The notes under the pieces: generated by a model | Databases searched by the model: none | What the model was told of the DNA's origin: nothing | The model's input: only the letters and a program-made list of their open reading frames with translations | Made by a program: the position numbers and the translations under genes | Source of the DNA: JAGQYH01 sp041393015 | Lineage (GTDB): Bacteria > Bacteroidota > Bacteroidia > Chitinophagales > JADIYW01 | Reading direction: 5' to 3' | Length of the DNA stretch: 64,000 nucleotides | Assembly: GCA_041393015.1 (NCBI GenBank) | Contig: JAWKKV010000001.1 | Span: forward strand, 620,001 to 684,000 | In this document: in pieces, positions 34,506-43,663 of the stretch | Position numbering within the stretch: position 1 is the first letter of the stretch | Layout: each line of letters starts with the position of its first letter

Positions 34506-36593
34506 ATGAAACAACTTACTACACTACTAACATTAGCCCTAACTTTGTTATGTTTTCATTCCAATGCGCAACATCAGCACACCGAAAAGTGTGGACACAC
34601 CATACTGATGCAAAGTATGGAAACTAAGTATCCAGGTTATACAGAAGCCGTTAACAAAACATTTGAAGCTGCCAAAGCTAGAGGTAAAGAATATCGCTTA
34701 AATGGCAGAGTAGATGTATTAACTGTACCAGTTGTGGTGCATGTAGTATGGAACACTTCAGACTCAAGCCAAAACTTAGCCGATTCTATTATTGAAGATC
34801 AAATAAGAATATTGAATGAAGATTATAGAAGATTAAATGCTGATGCCGGAAATATTAGAAGTGAATTTGAAGATATAGTAGGTGATGCTTTTATTGAGTT
34901 TGAATTAGATGAAATAATTAGAGTAAGTACTACGGAAGAATTTGAGCCTGGATTAACAGGTTTAGATGATGCAGATGCAGTAAAAATATCTGCAGAAGGT
35001 GGAAGTGATGCAGTAGATCCGTTAACCAATTTGAATATCTGGATATGTGAGATACAGCCAATCACGCTATTGGGTATTCCAATTGGTGAAATTCTTGGCT
35101 ATGCTTATCCTCCCGCTAACTTGGTTCATTGGCCAGATGGTTCACAAGCTCCCATCGTAGCTAAAGAAGGCGTTGTATTAGATTATAGAACTGTTGGTTC
35201 AAACAATCCAACCTCAGTACATTTTGAAAATAATGGATTTACAATTGTTGGTCGTACTGCTGTGCATGAAGTAGGTCATTATTTAGGATTAAGACATATT
35301 TGGGGAGATGCAAATGCTTTATTAGGAGAGAATGGATGTGAAGTAGACGATGGCATATATGACACTCCAAATGCTGCTGCTAGTAATCAACAAAACGGTT
35401 GTAATCCTTCGACAAATTCATGTGGTGCAAGTTCAGCAAATGACCTTCCTGATATGTGGGAAAATTACATGGATTATTCTCAAGAAGATTGTCAAAACTC
35501 ATTTACATTAGGACAAATTGATGTTTTAAGAGGAGTATTGTTATGCCCAAGAGCAGGTTTGTTAGATCCGAATGATAGTCCAATTGATTTACCGCAAACC
35601 AGCATTCCGGTTGGCCCATCATCAGTACCTGCTAATGGAACTGTAAGTTATGTGGCAGCTAACTCATCAAATGAATTTATTTGGGAAGTTACCGGCGGGA
35701 CAATTAACTCAGGACAAGGAACTAATACTGTTCAAGTTACTTGGGGCAATTCAAACCCTGCTTTTATTTGCTTAAGAGAATCAAACGGAACTTGTACAGG
35801 ACTTCCTTTTTGCGAATTAGTAACTATTAATGCTTCTTGTTCTACTCCAACAACTGGAACAATTACAGGCAATCAAAATGCAACGACGTCCACTACAGAA
35901 GCTTATACAGTAGCTAACTCTGGCAATAGCTATACTTGGTCAGTTACAGGAGGTTCAATCACTTCTGGTGAAGGAACCAATACTGTTCAAGTGACTTGGG
36001 CGGCAGGCACAAGCGGTCAAATTTGCTTAGTAGAATCTAATGGTGATTGTGATGGAAATGAAGTGTGCTTAGATATAGTTTTATGTACTGTACCTTCAAC
36101 CGGCACAATTACAGGGGCCGCCAATGCAGAAGTTACAACAACAGAAACGTATAGCACCTCTTCTACTACAAGTGATTTTTACTGGGAAGTAACCGGCGGT
36201 TCAATTACTTCAGGAGCAGGAACCAACTCCATTGTTGTTACTTGGGGCAATGGAAGTGCCGGAGAAGTTTGTTTGGTTGAAGGAGATGGAACTTGCTTAG
36301 GTAACGAAGTATGTAAAAGTGTTGTTTTAAATACGCCAACTGGCATTAACGAAATTGCTTACAGCAAATCACTAAATGTTTATCCCAACCCGGCCACCTC
36401 TTTTATTAGAGTAAATGCCAATGAGGTTCCGAATAGAATAGAATTGTTTGATGTATTAGGAAGTCTATTAAAATCAGAAACTAACTTGCAACAAAACAAT
36501 ACCATCTTCATCAATAACTTGAACACAAAAATTGTTTTAGTAAAAGTTTATTTCGAAGACGGGTTTGCTGTTAAGAGAATTGTAATAGATTAA
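34506..36593 (+). CDS. M43-family zinc metalloprotease with T9SS type-A sorting domain
   Basis: A 695-residue exported protease. A signal peptide (MKQLTTLLTLALTLLCFHS, then NAQ) and a propeptide-like region precede a pappalysin/M43 catalytic domain. The zinc site is HEVGHYLGLRH, with His254, Glu255, His258 and His264; ENYMDYSQEDC, containing the Met-turn, follows. Three related 80-90-residue PKD-like domains come next (EVTGGTINSGQGTNTVQV, SVTGGSITSGEGTN, EVTGGSITSGAGTN). The C-terminus is a type-A T9SS sorting domain (LNVYPNPATSFIRV ... IVID). It should be secreted or attached to the cell surface and degrade extracellular protein. The ATG at 34506 was chosen; an in-frame TTG nine codons earlier adds nothing to the signal peptide. 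Confidence 0.92.
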   Translation: MKQLTTLLTLALTLLCFHSNAQHQHTEKCGHTILMQSMETKYPGYTEAVNKTFEAAKARGKEYRLNGRVDVLTVPVVVHVVWNTSDSSQNLADSIIEDQIRILNEDYRRLNADAGNIRSEFEDIVGDAFIEFELDEIIRVSTTEEFEPGLTGLDDADAVKISAEGGSDAVDPLTNLNIWICEIQPITLLGIPIGEILGYAYPPANLVHWPDGSQAPIVAKEGVVLDYRTVGSNNPTSVHFENNGFTIVGRTAVHEVGHYLGLRHIWGDANALLGENGCEVDDGIYDTPNAAASNQQNGCNPSTNSCGASSANDLPDMWENYMDYSQEDCQNSFTLGQIDVLRGVLLCPRAGLLDPNDSPIDLPQTSIPVGPSSVPANGTVSYVAANSSNEFIWEVTGGTINSGQGTNTVQVTWGNSNPAFICLRESNGTCTGLPFCELVTINASCSTPTTGTITGNQNATTSTTEAYTVANSGNSYTWSVTGGSITSGEGTNTVQVTWAAGTSGQICLVESNGDCDGNEVCLDIVLCTVPSTGTITGAANAEVTTTETYSTSSTTSDFYWEVTGGSITSGAGTNSIVVTWGNGSAGEVCLVEGDGTCLGNEVCKSVVLNTPTGINEIAYSKSLNVYPNPATSFIRVNANEVPNRIELFDVLGSLLKSETNLQQNNTIFINNLNTKIVLVKVYFEDGFAVKRIVID

Positions 36594-36626
36594 TCTACTT
36601 CAATAATAGAAAGATAAGCTTATTGA

Positions 36627-36663
36627 AATGGCAATTACAGTAATATGTGATTGCCATTTTTTT
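36627..36663 (+). terminator. Rho-independent terminator after the M43 protease
   Basis: AATGGCAAT (36627-36635) pairs with ATTGCCATT (36650-36658), the stem extends further with a wobble pair, and seven T follow. Confidence 0.85.
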
Positions 36664-36668
36664 ATGTA

Positions 36669-36947
36669 TTAATGTCGCCGAATTACGAAATCGACATAGC
36701 CTATTATAGGTTGATCTTCTATGCTTACCTTTGTAACATTTGCATTAGGAGGTCCTACATGAAGCCATTCAATTAATTTTTCTAAAATTACCTCTTCTCC
36801 TTCCACTTCAATATAAACACTACCATCTTTTTCATTTTTGGCAAATCCCTTTAATCCTAATTGATCTGCTTTTTCTTTAGTAGACATTCTAAAATAAACC
36901 CCTTGAACATTGCCTTCTACTTTAATTTGCAACGATTTCATTCCCAT
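36669..36947 (-). CDS. acyP: Acylphosphatase
   Basis: A 92-residue cytoplasmic acylphosphatase, which hydrolyses carboxyl-phosphate bonds such as acetyl or carbamoyl phosphate. The phosphate-binding loop is GNVQGVYFR with the catalytic Arg20, and the catalytic Asn38 lies in GFAKNEKDGSV. Length and fold pattern are standard. MGMKSLQ or MKSLQ may be the start; both are plausible. The gene is single, ending opposite the terminator of the protease gene. Confidence 0.95.
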   Translation of the reverse strand: MGMKSLQIKVEGNVQGVYFRMSTKEKADQLGLKGFAKNEKDGSVYIEVEGEEVILEKLIEWLHVGPPNANVTKVSIEDQPIIGYVDFVIRRH

Positions 36948-37024
36948 TTCTACTTCTATTTAATAAATTAAGTGTTGTTTCTAACTATATGATTTTTAAT
37001 TTTGATTGTCTTTACAAACTTTAA

Positions 37025-37032
37025 TACCTTTC
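37025..37032 (+). promoter_or_regulatory. -7-like element of nadB
   Basis: TACCTTTC differs from TAnnTTTG only in the last base and lies 31 nt before the TTG start of nadB. Confidence 0.4.
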
Positions 37033-37063
37033 TCTTGTTAGAGAAAATATAAAAAACATACCA

Positions 37064-38665
37064 TTGAAAGAAGTAGATTTTTTAGTAATTGGTTCCGGAA
37101 TTGCCGGACTTTCTTATGCTTTAAAAGTAGCACAAGCGCACCCTAATAGACAAATTTTAATCTTAACCAAAGCCAATAGAGACGAAAGTAATACCAAATA
37201 TGCCCAAGGTGGTATTGCCGTAGTATCTGATTTTATGGTGGATGAATTCAATAAACATATTGAAGACACTTTAGATGCCGGTGATGGATTATGCGATAAA
37301 GATGTAGTTGATTTTGTGATTAGGGAAGGTAGGGCTCGTGTTGACGAATTAATTGAATGGGGCGCTCAGTTTGATAAAGATAAAGAAGGAAAATATAAAC
37401 TTGGTAAAGAAGGTGGTCATTCTGAAAACAGAGTTTTACACTATAAGGATATCACAGGATGGGAAATTGAAAGGGCGTTATTAGCTCAAGTGGAGCAAAC
37501 CCCTAACATTACCATAGAAGCCCACCATTTTGTAATTGACTTAATTACACAACATCATCTTGGAAGAATTGTAACTCGTGTTACGCCTGATATTAGATGT
37601 TTTGGTGTTTATGTTTTGAATCTTAAATCTAAGAAGGTTGAAAAAATCATAAGCAAAATAACTGTTTTAGGAACAGGTGGATTTGGTCAAGCGTACAGAC
37701 AAACAACGAATCCAACAATCGCAACAGGTGATGGAATCGCAATGGTTTACAGAGCTAAAGGAAGAATTGGCAATATGGAATTTGTTCAATTTCATCCTAC
37801 TTCACTATATGATCCAGGTGTTAGCCCTTCATTTTTAATTACAGAAGCGGTAAGAGGTGATGGTGGCATTCTTCGCACTAAAAATGGAGAAGAATTTATG
37901 CAAAAGTATGATAAGCGTGGTTCTCTTGCTCCACGTGACATTGTAGCTCGTGCCATTGATAATGAAATGAAAAAAAGCGGTGATGATCATGTTTACTTGG
38001 ATTGCCGACATATGGATAAAGAAAAATTTAAAGCTCATTTTCCAAACATATTAGAGAATTGTGCCGCTAAAGGCATTGATATTCTTAAAGGAGATATGAT
38101 TCCAGTAGTGCCTGCGGCTCATTATGCATGCGGCGGAATTGATATTGACGAACATGGTAAAACATCCATCTTAAATTTATATGCTTGCGGTGAATGCACT
38201 TTCTCCGGCTTACATGGTGCCAATCGATTAGCTTCCAATTCATTGCTAGAAGCATTGGTTTTTTCCGATAGAATTTACAAAAGCTCCATCAAAGAGATAG
38301 ATAACATTACTGTTGATGAAAAATTTCCTGATTGGATAGCAGACGGAACAACCGATCCAAAAGAAATGGTCTTAATTACTCAAAGTATGAAAGAGTTGAA
38401 AGATATTATGAGTAGCTACGTTGGTATTGTAAGAAACAACAATCGTTTAAAGCGTGCCAGTGACAGATTGCTTCTTTTATTTCAAGAAACGGAAGAATTG
38501 TATATGAATACCACCTTGAGTCCTCAGTTATGTGAACTAAGGAATTTGATTACCATTGCTTACTTAATTACACGAAGTGCTGCCATGAGAAAAGAAAGTA
38601 GAGGTCTTCATTTTACAACCGATTATCCTGACAAGAATGACTTCATTCAAGACACTTTAATGTAG
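37064..38665 (+). CDS. nadB: L-aspartate oxidase
   Basis: A 533-residue FAD-dependent oxidase that converts L-aspartate to iminoaspartate, the first step of de novo NAD synthesis. The FAD-binding motif is VIGSGIAGLSYALKVA at the very N-terminus. TKYAQGGIAVV, GGHSENRVLHYKDITGWEIE, GTGGFGQAYRQTTNP, MEFVQFHPTSLYDP and CGECTFSGLHGANRLASNSL are all typical of NadB. The start must be the TTG at 37064: an in-frame stop lies 40 nt upstream, there is no ATG between, and the dinucleotide fold begins at residue 5. No nadA or nadC is adjacent. Confidence 0.95.
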   Translation: MKEVDFLVIGSGIAGLSYALKVAQAHPNRQILILTKANRDESNTKYAQGGIAVVSDFMVDEFNKHIEDTLDAGDGLCDKDVVDFVIREGRARVDELIEWGAQFDKDKEGKYKLGKEGGHSENRVLHYKDITGWEIERALLAQVEQTPNITIEAHHFVIDLITQHHLGRIVTRVTPDIRCFGVYVLNLKSKKVEKIISKITVLGTGGFGQAYRQTTNPTIATGDGIAMVYRAKGRIGNMEFVQFHPTSLYDPGVSPSFLITEAVRGDGGILRTKNGEEFMQKYDKRGSLAPRDIVARAIDNEMKKSGDDHVYLDCRHMDKEKFKAHFPNILENCAAKGIDILKGDMIPVVPAAHYACGGIDIDEHGKTSILNLYACGECTFSGLHGANRLASNSLLEALVFSDRIYKSSIKEIDNITVDEKFPDWIADGTTDPKEMVLITQSMKELKDIMSSYVGIVRNNNRLKRASDRLLLLFQETEELYMNTTLSPQLCELRNLITIAYLITRSAAMRKESRGLHFTTDYPDKNDFIQDTLM

Positions 38666-38758
38666 GTAATATTTAATTTCATATTAAAGTCATAAAACTT
38701 TTTCAGTAATTCTATTAAAGATTAACACTTTCAATACTGTTCTCGCTAATTAATTATT

Positions 38759-38766
38759 TACCTTTG
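38759..38766 (+). promoter_or_regulatory. -7 element of the lamin-tail/SprB-repeat protein gene
   Basis: TACCTTTG matches TAnnTTTG and lies 87 nt upstream of the ATG, giving a leader of about 80 nt that contains a small hairpin (CCCATTTATGGG). Confidence 0.55.
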
Positions 38767-38853
38767 TTCTAAGGGCAAATTCCCATTTATGGGTAACAAA
38801 CGCCTAAACGTAGAGCCTGTTATTATTTAAACAAAAAAGGTAAACATCAACTT

Positions 38854-41328
38854 ATGAAACAAATTTACACTCTATTAGCACTATGCTTATTATTTCAAGT
38901 CTCGGCTCACAGCCAGTGTACCGACCTCTTCTTTTCAGAATATATTGAAGGATCAGGTAACAACAAAGCACTTGAAATTTACAATCCAACAGATGCACCA
39001 ATAAACTTGGGTACATATCAAATCAACAGATACAATGGTGGCGTAACAGCTACTTCTGGAGAGTTTAATTTTCCTGATGGTCGTTTATTAGGTCCTGGAG
39101 AAGTTTATATCATTGCTAACTCACAAGCAGATTCTGCCGGTATTTTAGCAAAAGCAGATACCACGAGCTCAATTACCTTTTACAATGGTGATGATGCGAT
39201 GGAATTAATTGATACTGTTACCGGAAATGCCATTGATATTATTGGTGTTATTGGTGAAGATCCCGGTACCAACTGGCCGGTTGGAGCTGGAGCTACTTCA
39301 GAATTTACCTTAGTTAGAAATGCTAATGTAAATGATGGTCAGACAGATTGGGTTTTAGGCGCTTTGGAATGGGATGTTTATCCTCAAAACTTTTTTGATT
39401 CATTAGGTACGCATTCTATCAATTCATGTGGTGTAGTAATTATTCCTCCGATAGTTTCTTTTTCTTCTATAAGTGATAATGTATTAGAGAATGCAGGAAC
39501 AGCTACCGTTAGCGTAAACATTTCAAATCTAACCAGTGCGGTTGATTTAGAAATTGTAACAGATGCTTCTAGTACTGCCGGTGCGGCTGATGGATCTGTT
39601 TCTAACTTAGGAACTTACAGTTTTGCTAGTGGCGGAAATGACACTTCAATAACTTTAACATTTACAATAAATGATGATAGTGAAGTAGAAGGAAATGAAA
39701 CATTTGTATTGAAGTTAATCAATATTACTAGTGGCGTAACTGTTTCTAGCGACACTTACACATTAACTATTTTAGATGATGATGTTGCACAAAACAATCC
39801 TTGTAGTGATATTTTCTTTTCAGAATATATTGAAGGATCAAGTAACAATAAAGCACTTGAGATTTACAATCCTACTGATGCTGCTATTCACTTAGGTAAA
39901 TACCATATTAATAGATATAACGGTGGCGTTACAGTACCATCGGGTACATTTAGATTCCCAGAAGGAATGATGTTAGCCGCTGGTGAAGTTTATGTAATTG
40001 CCAACTCACAAGCTGACTCTGCAGGTGTTTTATCAAAAGCAGATACTACCAGTGCTATTACTTTTTACAATGGTGATGATGCGATGGAGTTAATTGATAC
40101 TTCTACAAATACCCAAATAGACATTATTGGTGTTATTGGTGAAGATCCAGGTACTAACTGGCCGGTAGGTTCAGGTGCTACTAGTGAATTTACTTTAGTA
40201 AGAAAAGCTTCTATAAATGAAGGTTATACCAATTGGGCAGCGTCTGTTGCTACTTGGGATGTTTATCCTCAAGATTCGTTTACCTTTTTAGGTATCCATA
40301 CTATGACGCCTTGCGATAGTGTTCCTGATGTGTGTGAAGGTGTAACTATTTCAGTTACTGGTGTTGTAACTAATGAAACCATCGATGGAGCAAATGATGG
40401 TGCTATTGATATTACCGTTAGTGGAGGAACAATGCCTTATACTTTCTCATGGGACAATAGTAGCATAATGGAAGATTTGTCTGGTTTAGCAGATGGCGAA
40501 TATTGTGTAACCGTAACAGATTCTAATGGATGCGCTTCAACAATAACTTGTTTTGATGTTGAAAAAGGTGCAGGACCATGTGATACAACTACTATAACCG
40601 TTACCGGAACAGCTACTGATGAAACTGTTTTAGGTGCAGAAGATGGTGAAATTGACATTACGGTTAGTGGAGGTGTTGAGCCTTATACCTATAGCTGGAA
40701 CAATGGTGCAATGATTGAAGATATTTCAGATTTAGCTGACGGAACTTATACTGTTACTGTAACAGATGCTAATGGATGTGAAGGAACTAACACTTTTACT
40801 GTTAATCCTGGAGTTGATCCTTGTGCCGGAGTAACAATTGCTGTAACGTTAAGCGTAACAGACGAGAGTGTTTCAGGTGCTTCAGATGGGGCCATTGATG
40901 CTACTGTAACTGGAGGAGCGACACCTTATACTTATAGCTGGAGCAATAGTGCTATCACTGAAGATATTAGTGGATTAGCGCCAAATACTTATACTTTAAC
41001 GGTTACTGACGCAAATGGATGTACAGGAACAGCAACGGGTACTGTTGATGCAGGAAGTGTTGGAGTGAATGACATTGCTTCTTTGAAAGTATTTAATGTT
41101 TATCCAAATCCTATAGCAAACATATTGAATGTTCAATTGCAATTTGCTAATGCTGAAAAAGTACAATTAGAAATTACGGATTTAATGGGAAGAAATGTTT
41201 TCTCTTTACAACCAGAGCAAGTAACTTCTAAAATATATACCATCTATCCTGATTTACCTTCAGGTATTTACTTCTTGAAAGTGATGGTAGAAGGAAGCAT
41301 TGCTGTTGAACCAATTGTGGTTAGATAG
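38854..41328 (+). CDS. Secreted protein with two lamin-tail domains, Calx-beta, SprB repeats and T9SS type-A sorting domain
   Basis: An 824-residue exported protein with a signal peptide (MKQIYTLLALCLLFQVSAHS). The first domain is a lamin-tail-like (LTD) domain of about 180 residues (FFSEYIEGSGNNKALEIYN). A Calx-beta domain follows (SDNVLENAGTATVSVNIS ... SEVEGNETFVLKL), then a second LTD copy nearly identical to the first (FFSEYIEGSSNNKALEIYN). Three SprB-type repeats (ITVSGG..PYTYSW, DISGLA, VTVTDANGC) precede a type-A T9SS sorting domain (FNVYPNPIANILNV ... VVR). In Bacteroidota LTD domains occur in secreted proteins, sometimes with nucleases, but no catalytic domain is visible here, so an adhesive or scaffold role is inferred. 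A hairpin terminator follows. Confidence 0.9.
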   Translation: MKQIYTLLALCLLFQVSAHSQCTDLFFSEYIEGSGNNKALEIYNPTDAPINLGTYQINRYNGGVTATSGEFNFPDGRLLGPGEVYIIANSQADSAGILAKADTTSSITFYNGDDAMELIDTVTGNAIDIIGVIGEDPGTNWPVGAGATSEFTLVRNANVNDGQTDWVLGALEWDVYPQNFFDSLGTHSINSCGVVIIPPIVSFSSISDNVLENAGTATVSVNISNLTSAVDLEIVTDASSTAGAADGSVSNLGTYSFASGGNDTSITLTFTINDDSEVEGNETFVLKLINITSGVTVSSDTYTLTILDDDVAQNNPCSDIFFSEYIEGSSNNKALEIYNPTDAAIHLGKYHINRYNGGVTVPSGTFRFPEGMMLAAGEVYVIANSQADSAGVLSKADTTSAITFYNGDDAMELIDTSTNTQIDIIGVIGEDPGTNWPVGSGATSEFTLVRKASINEGYTNWAASVATWDVYPQDSFTFLGIHTMTPCDSVPDVCEGVTISVTGVVTNETIDGANDGAIDITVSGGTMPYTFSWDNSSIMEDLSGLADGEYCVTVTDSNGCASTITCFDVEKGAGPCDTTTITVTGTATDETVLGAEDGEIDITVSGGVEPYTYSWNNGAMIEDISDLADGTYTVTVTDANGCEGTNTFTVNPGVDPCAGVTIAVTLSVTDESVSGASDGAIDATVTGGATPYTYSWSNSAITEDISGLAPNTYTLTVTDANGCTGTATGTVDAGSVGVNDIASLKVFNVYPNPIANILNVQLQFANAEKVQLEITDLMGRNVFSLQPEQVTSKIYTIYPDLPSGIYFLKVMVEGSIAVEPIVVR

Positions 41329-41355
41329 TAAGCTAAAAAATACAAATTGAAAAGG

Positions 41356-41387
41356 CTGATAGGTGTAATACTTATCAGACTTTTTTT
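41356..41387 (+). terminator. Rho-independent terminator
   Basis: CTGATAGGT pairs with ACTTATCAG (one G-T wobble) around a short loop, followed within two bases by seven T, 28 nt after the stop. Confidence 0.85.
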
Positions 41388-41416
41388 ATTAAAGCTAAAA
41401 TTGGTTTGATATGAAG

Positions 41417-41599
41417 TTGTTGGTGATAACACTAGAAGTGTTCGGAAGTTTAACATTTCACCTTTTAGATCCTTATCCGTCAACTGACGAACAGGATGAC
41501 CTAATTACATGGATTCGTTTATTAAAACGAGATGTCATGCTGAACTTGTTTCAGCATCTTTTTCGATCTTCCGAACAACTGTGGTGATAACACCAACAA
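41417..41599. repeat. REP/MITE-like composite with 32-bp inverted terminal arms
   Basis: The left arm (41417-41448) reads TTGTTGGTG-N13-TGTTCGGAAG. The right arm (41568-41599) is its inverted copy with the same 13-nt spacer length. Inside are a hairpin ATGCTGAA/TTCAGCAT (41537-41557) of the kind dispersed in many Bacteroidota genomes and a diverged AGATCCTT...AGGATGAC block (41467-41500). No transposase is present. A 71-codon plus-strand frame across it is a by-product. Confidence 0.7.
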
Positions 41600-41656
41600 G
41601 GGCAGTAGTATTTTCAGATGATGACACGCGTTACAAACGCATGCTAGAAGGTTCTT

Positions 41657-42340
41657 TTATTTCAATTGACTATCAAAGAAAGTCATCATTCTTTCAAATG
41701 CTTTCTTGGCTTGATCATTTCTAAAAAATAAATGTGGAATACCATGAGGCAACTTATACATATACTTCTCTAACCTATCACCTAACTCCTCTTCTAGTTT
41801 CTTAATTCTTCCTGCAGGACAAAAAGGATCTAAATACACAAAGTGCCCTTGAATTTTATTTTGTATTAATGAAGAGCAAGACTTAGGAATACCGCTTCCT
41901 TTTCTTCCTAAAGAGTGATGAAAAACCACTGGTGCTTTAATTTCAGAACGTATAGCAGCATGCAAAATAAATCCACCTGTTAAGCATTGCCCTACGATAC
42001 CTAAGTTCTCACCATCTACTCCTTCAAATGCTTTAAAATGATCTATAATCTCCATAATTTCCGTTAATGGCTCATTTCCATTCGGGTGATTATTTCTAAC
42101 CAATTCATCAAAAAATACTCTAACACAATATTTTCTAATGCCCATTTCAGAATAAAGATCCGGCACCAAAACATTGAAACCTCCTTCAGAAATAATTTGA
42201 GCTGTTTTGTGATTAACTTCTTGCAAACCTGTTAAATCATGAAGAAAAATTATACCGGGAGCATTCTCCTTGCCATTTACTGCCGGATAAAAATAAGCAT
42301 CAATATCTCTAGTGTTTAATTGTAAAGTTCTGATCTGCAT
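41657..42340 (-). CDS. Dienelactone hydrolase family protein
   Basis: A 227-residue alpha/beta hydrolase of the dienelactone hydrolase family. The cysteine nucleophile is Cys119 in IVGQCLTGG, the acid is probably Asp171 (VYLDPFCP), and the histidine His203 (PHGIPHLFF). A full triad is therefore present. FLHDLTGLQEVNHKTA near the N-terminus forms the usual oxyanion region. The family opens lactones or other esters; the natural substrate here is unknown. No aromatic-degradation genes are nearby. No signal peptide is visible, so it acts in the cytoplasm. Confidence 0.88.
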   Translation of the reverse strand: MQIRTLQLNTRDIDAYFYPAVNGKENAPGIIFLHDLTGLQEVNHKTAQIISEGGFNVLVPDLYSEMGIRKYCVRVFFDELVRNNHPNGNEPLTEIMEIIDHFKAFEGVDGENLGIVGQCLTGGFILHAAIRSEIKAPVVFHHSLGRKGSGIPKSCSSLIQNKIQGHFVYLDPFCPAGRIKKLEEELGDRLEKYMYKLPHGIPHLFFRNDQAKKAFERMMTFFDSQLK

Positions 42341-42390
42341 GATGTAATAAAATTTATTGTCCCATTAAAACAAACTAATATAAATACTTC

Positions 42391-42398
42391 TACCTTTA
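42391..42398 (+). promoter_or_regulatory. -7-like element of the Lys1/alanine-dehydrogenase-like gene
   Basis: TACCTTTA matches TAnnTTTG except at the last base and ends 9 nt before the ATG at 42408, so the mRNA would have a very short leader. Confidence 0.4.
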
Positions 42399-42407
42399 TA
42401 TCACATT

Positions 42408-43610
42408 ATGAAAATAGGATTAATAAGAGAAGGCAAAACGCCTCCAGATAGTAGAGTGGTTTTAACTCCGAAACAAGTTAAATTAGCTTTGGAGCAGTAT
42501 AAGACTATAGAAATTTTTGTTCAACCTTCTGCACACAGATGCTACAGTGATGAGGAATATATAAAAGAAGGCATTTCGATTCAAGAAGACCTTTCTGATT
42601 GCGATGTATTGATTGGTGTAAAGGAAATTCCTATTAATGAACTTTATCCTAATAAAATACATTTCTTCTTTTCTCACACTATCAAAGCTCAACCTTATAA
42701 CAGGAAGCTTTTACAAGCCGTTTTGGAAAAGAATATACAATTGATCGATTACGAATGTTTAACGAATGACGATGGATATAGGGTGATTGCTTTTGGCCGG
42801 TGGGCTGGAATTGTTGGAGCGCATAATGGTTTATATACTTGGGGTAAAAGAACTGGATCATTTAAGTTAAAACGAGCGAACGAATGCAAAGATTATGAGG
42901 AATTAAAATCACTTTATAATGCCATTGACATTCCTCCCATTAAAATTGTGGTTACCGGAAATGGCCGAGTAGCACAAGGTTCGATTGAAGTTTTAAATGC
43001 CGCCGGGATTAAACAAGTGAGTCCTTCAGAGTTTTTAGAGAACCAATACGATGAAGCCGTGTTTACACAATTGAATTGTTCTGATTTATACATTCGTAAA
43101 AGTGATGGTGGTTTCGACCAAAATGAATTTTACAAACATCCAGCATTATACGATACATTGTTTGCTCCGTATCAATCTAAAACCGACCTATTTATCAATG
43201 CTATTTTTTGGGATCCAAAAGCACCCGCCTATTTTACGTTAGAAGATATGGCAGCCGAAGATTTCAGCATAAAAGTAATTGCAGATATTACGTGTGATAT
43301 TGCACCGGAAGCTTCAGTTCCTTCCACTATCAGACCTTCTACCATTGCCAATCCTATTTATGGTTTTGATCCAATTGAAAAAAATGAGGTGGACCCGTTT
43401 GGAGAAAATTCAATTGATGTAATGGCGGTTGATAATTTACCGAATGAATTGCCAAGAGATGCATCGGAAAGTTTTGGAGATCAATTTATCAATGAAGTAC
43501 TGCCGGAGTTATTAAAAGAGCAAAGTGCATTTATTGATAGAGCGAGTATAGCTAAAAATGGCGATTTAACCGAAAAGTTTGAATACTTGCGCAGTTACGT
43601 GGAAGGATAA
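42408..43610 (+). CDS. Saccharopine dehydrogenase (Lys1)/alanine dehydrogenase-like oxidoreductase
   Basis: A 400-residue NAD(P)-dependent oxidoreductase of the alanine dehydrogenase/PNT-N superfamily, closest in pattern to lysine-forming saccharopine dehydrogenases. The N-terminus has IREGKTPPDSRVVLTPKQ. Putative catalytic residues lie in VLIGVKEIP (Lys) and FFFSHTIKAQPYN (His). The nucleotide-binding turn is VVTGNGRVAQGS, and the C-terminal half has VIADITCDIAPEASVPSTIR. Bacteroidota homologues are often annotated as alanine dehydrogenase or saccharopine dehydrogenase, but the substrate is unproven. It converges with the barrel genes across a shared terminator. Confidence 0.82.
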   Translation: MKIGLIREGKTPPDSRVVLTPKQVKLALEQYKTIEIFVQPSAHRCYSDEEYIKEGISIQEDLSDCDVLIGVKEIPINELYPNKIHFFFSHTIKAQPYNRKLLQAVLEKNIQLIDYECLTNDDGYRVIAFGRWAGIVGAHNGLYTWGKRTGSFKLKRANECKDYEELKSLYNAIDIPPIKIVVTGNGRVAQGSIEVLNAAGIKQVSPSEFLENQYDEAVFTQLNCSDLYIRKSDGGFDQNEFYKHPALYDTLFAPYQSKTDLFINAIFWDPKAPAYFTLEDMAAEDFSIKVIADITCDIAPEASVPSTIRPSTIANPIYGFDPIEKNEVDPFGENSIDVMAVDNLPNELPRDASESFGDQFINEVLPELLKEQSAFIDRASIAKNGDLTEKFEYLRSYVEG

Positions 43611-43640
43611 AAAAACCCAGCTATTTTCTAGCCGGGCTTT
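43611..43640. terminator. Bidirectional terminator between convergent genes
   Basis: CCCAGCTA pairs imperfectly with TAGCCGGG around a T-rich loop. An A run lies on the left and a T-rich stretch on the right, suiting both flanking genes. Confidence 0.65.
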
Positions 43641-43663
43641 AATTTTCCTTTTCAAATCAGTAA

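Noticed and set aside
41509..41724. A 71-codon plus-strand ORF with the phrase RCHAELVSAS
   Set aside because: It is the translation of the REP-like palindrome and runs into the opposite-strand hydrolase gene; the phrase is a familiar by-product of this repeat.
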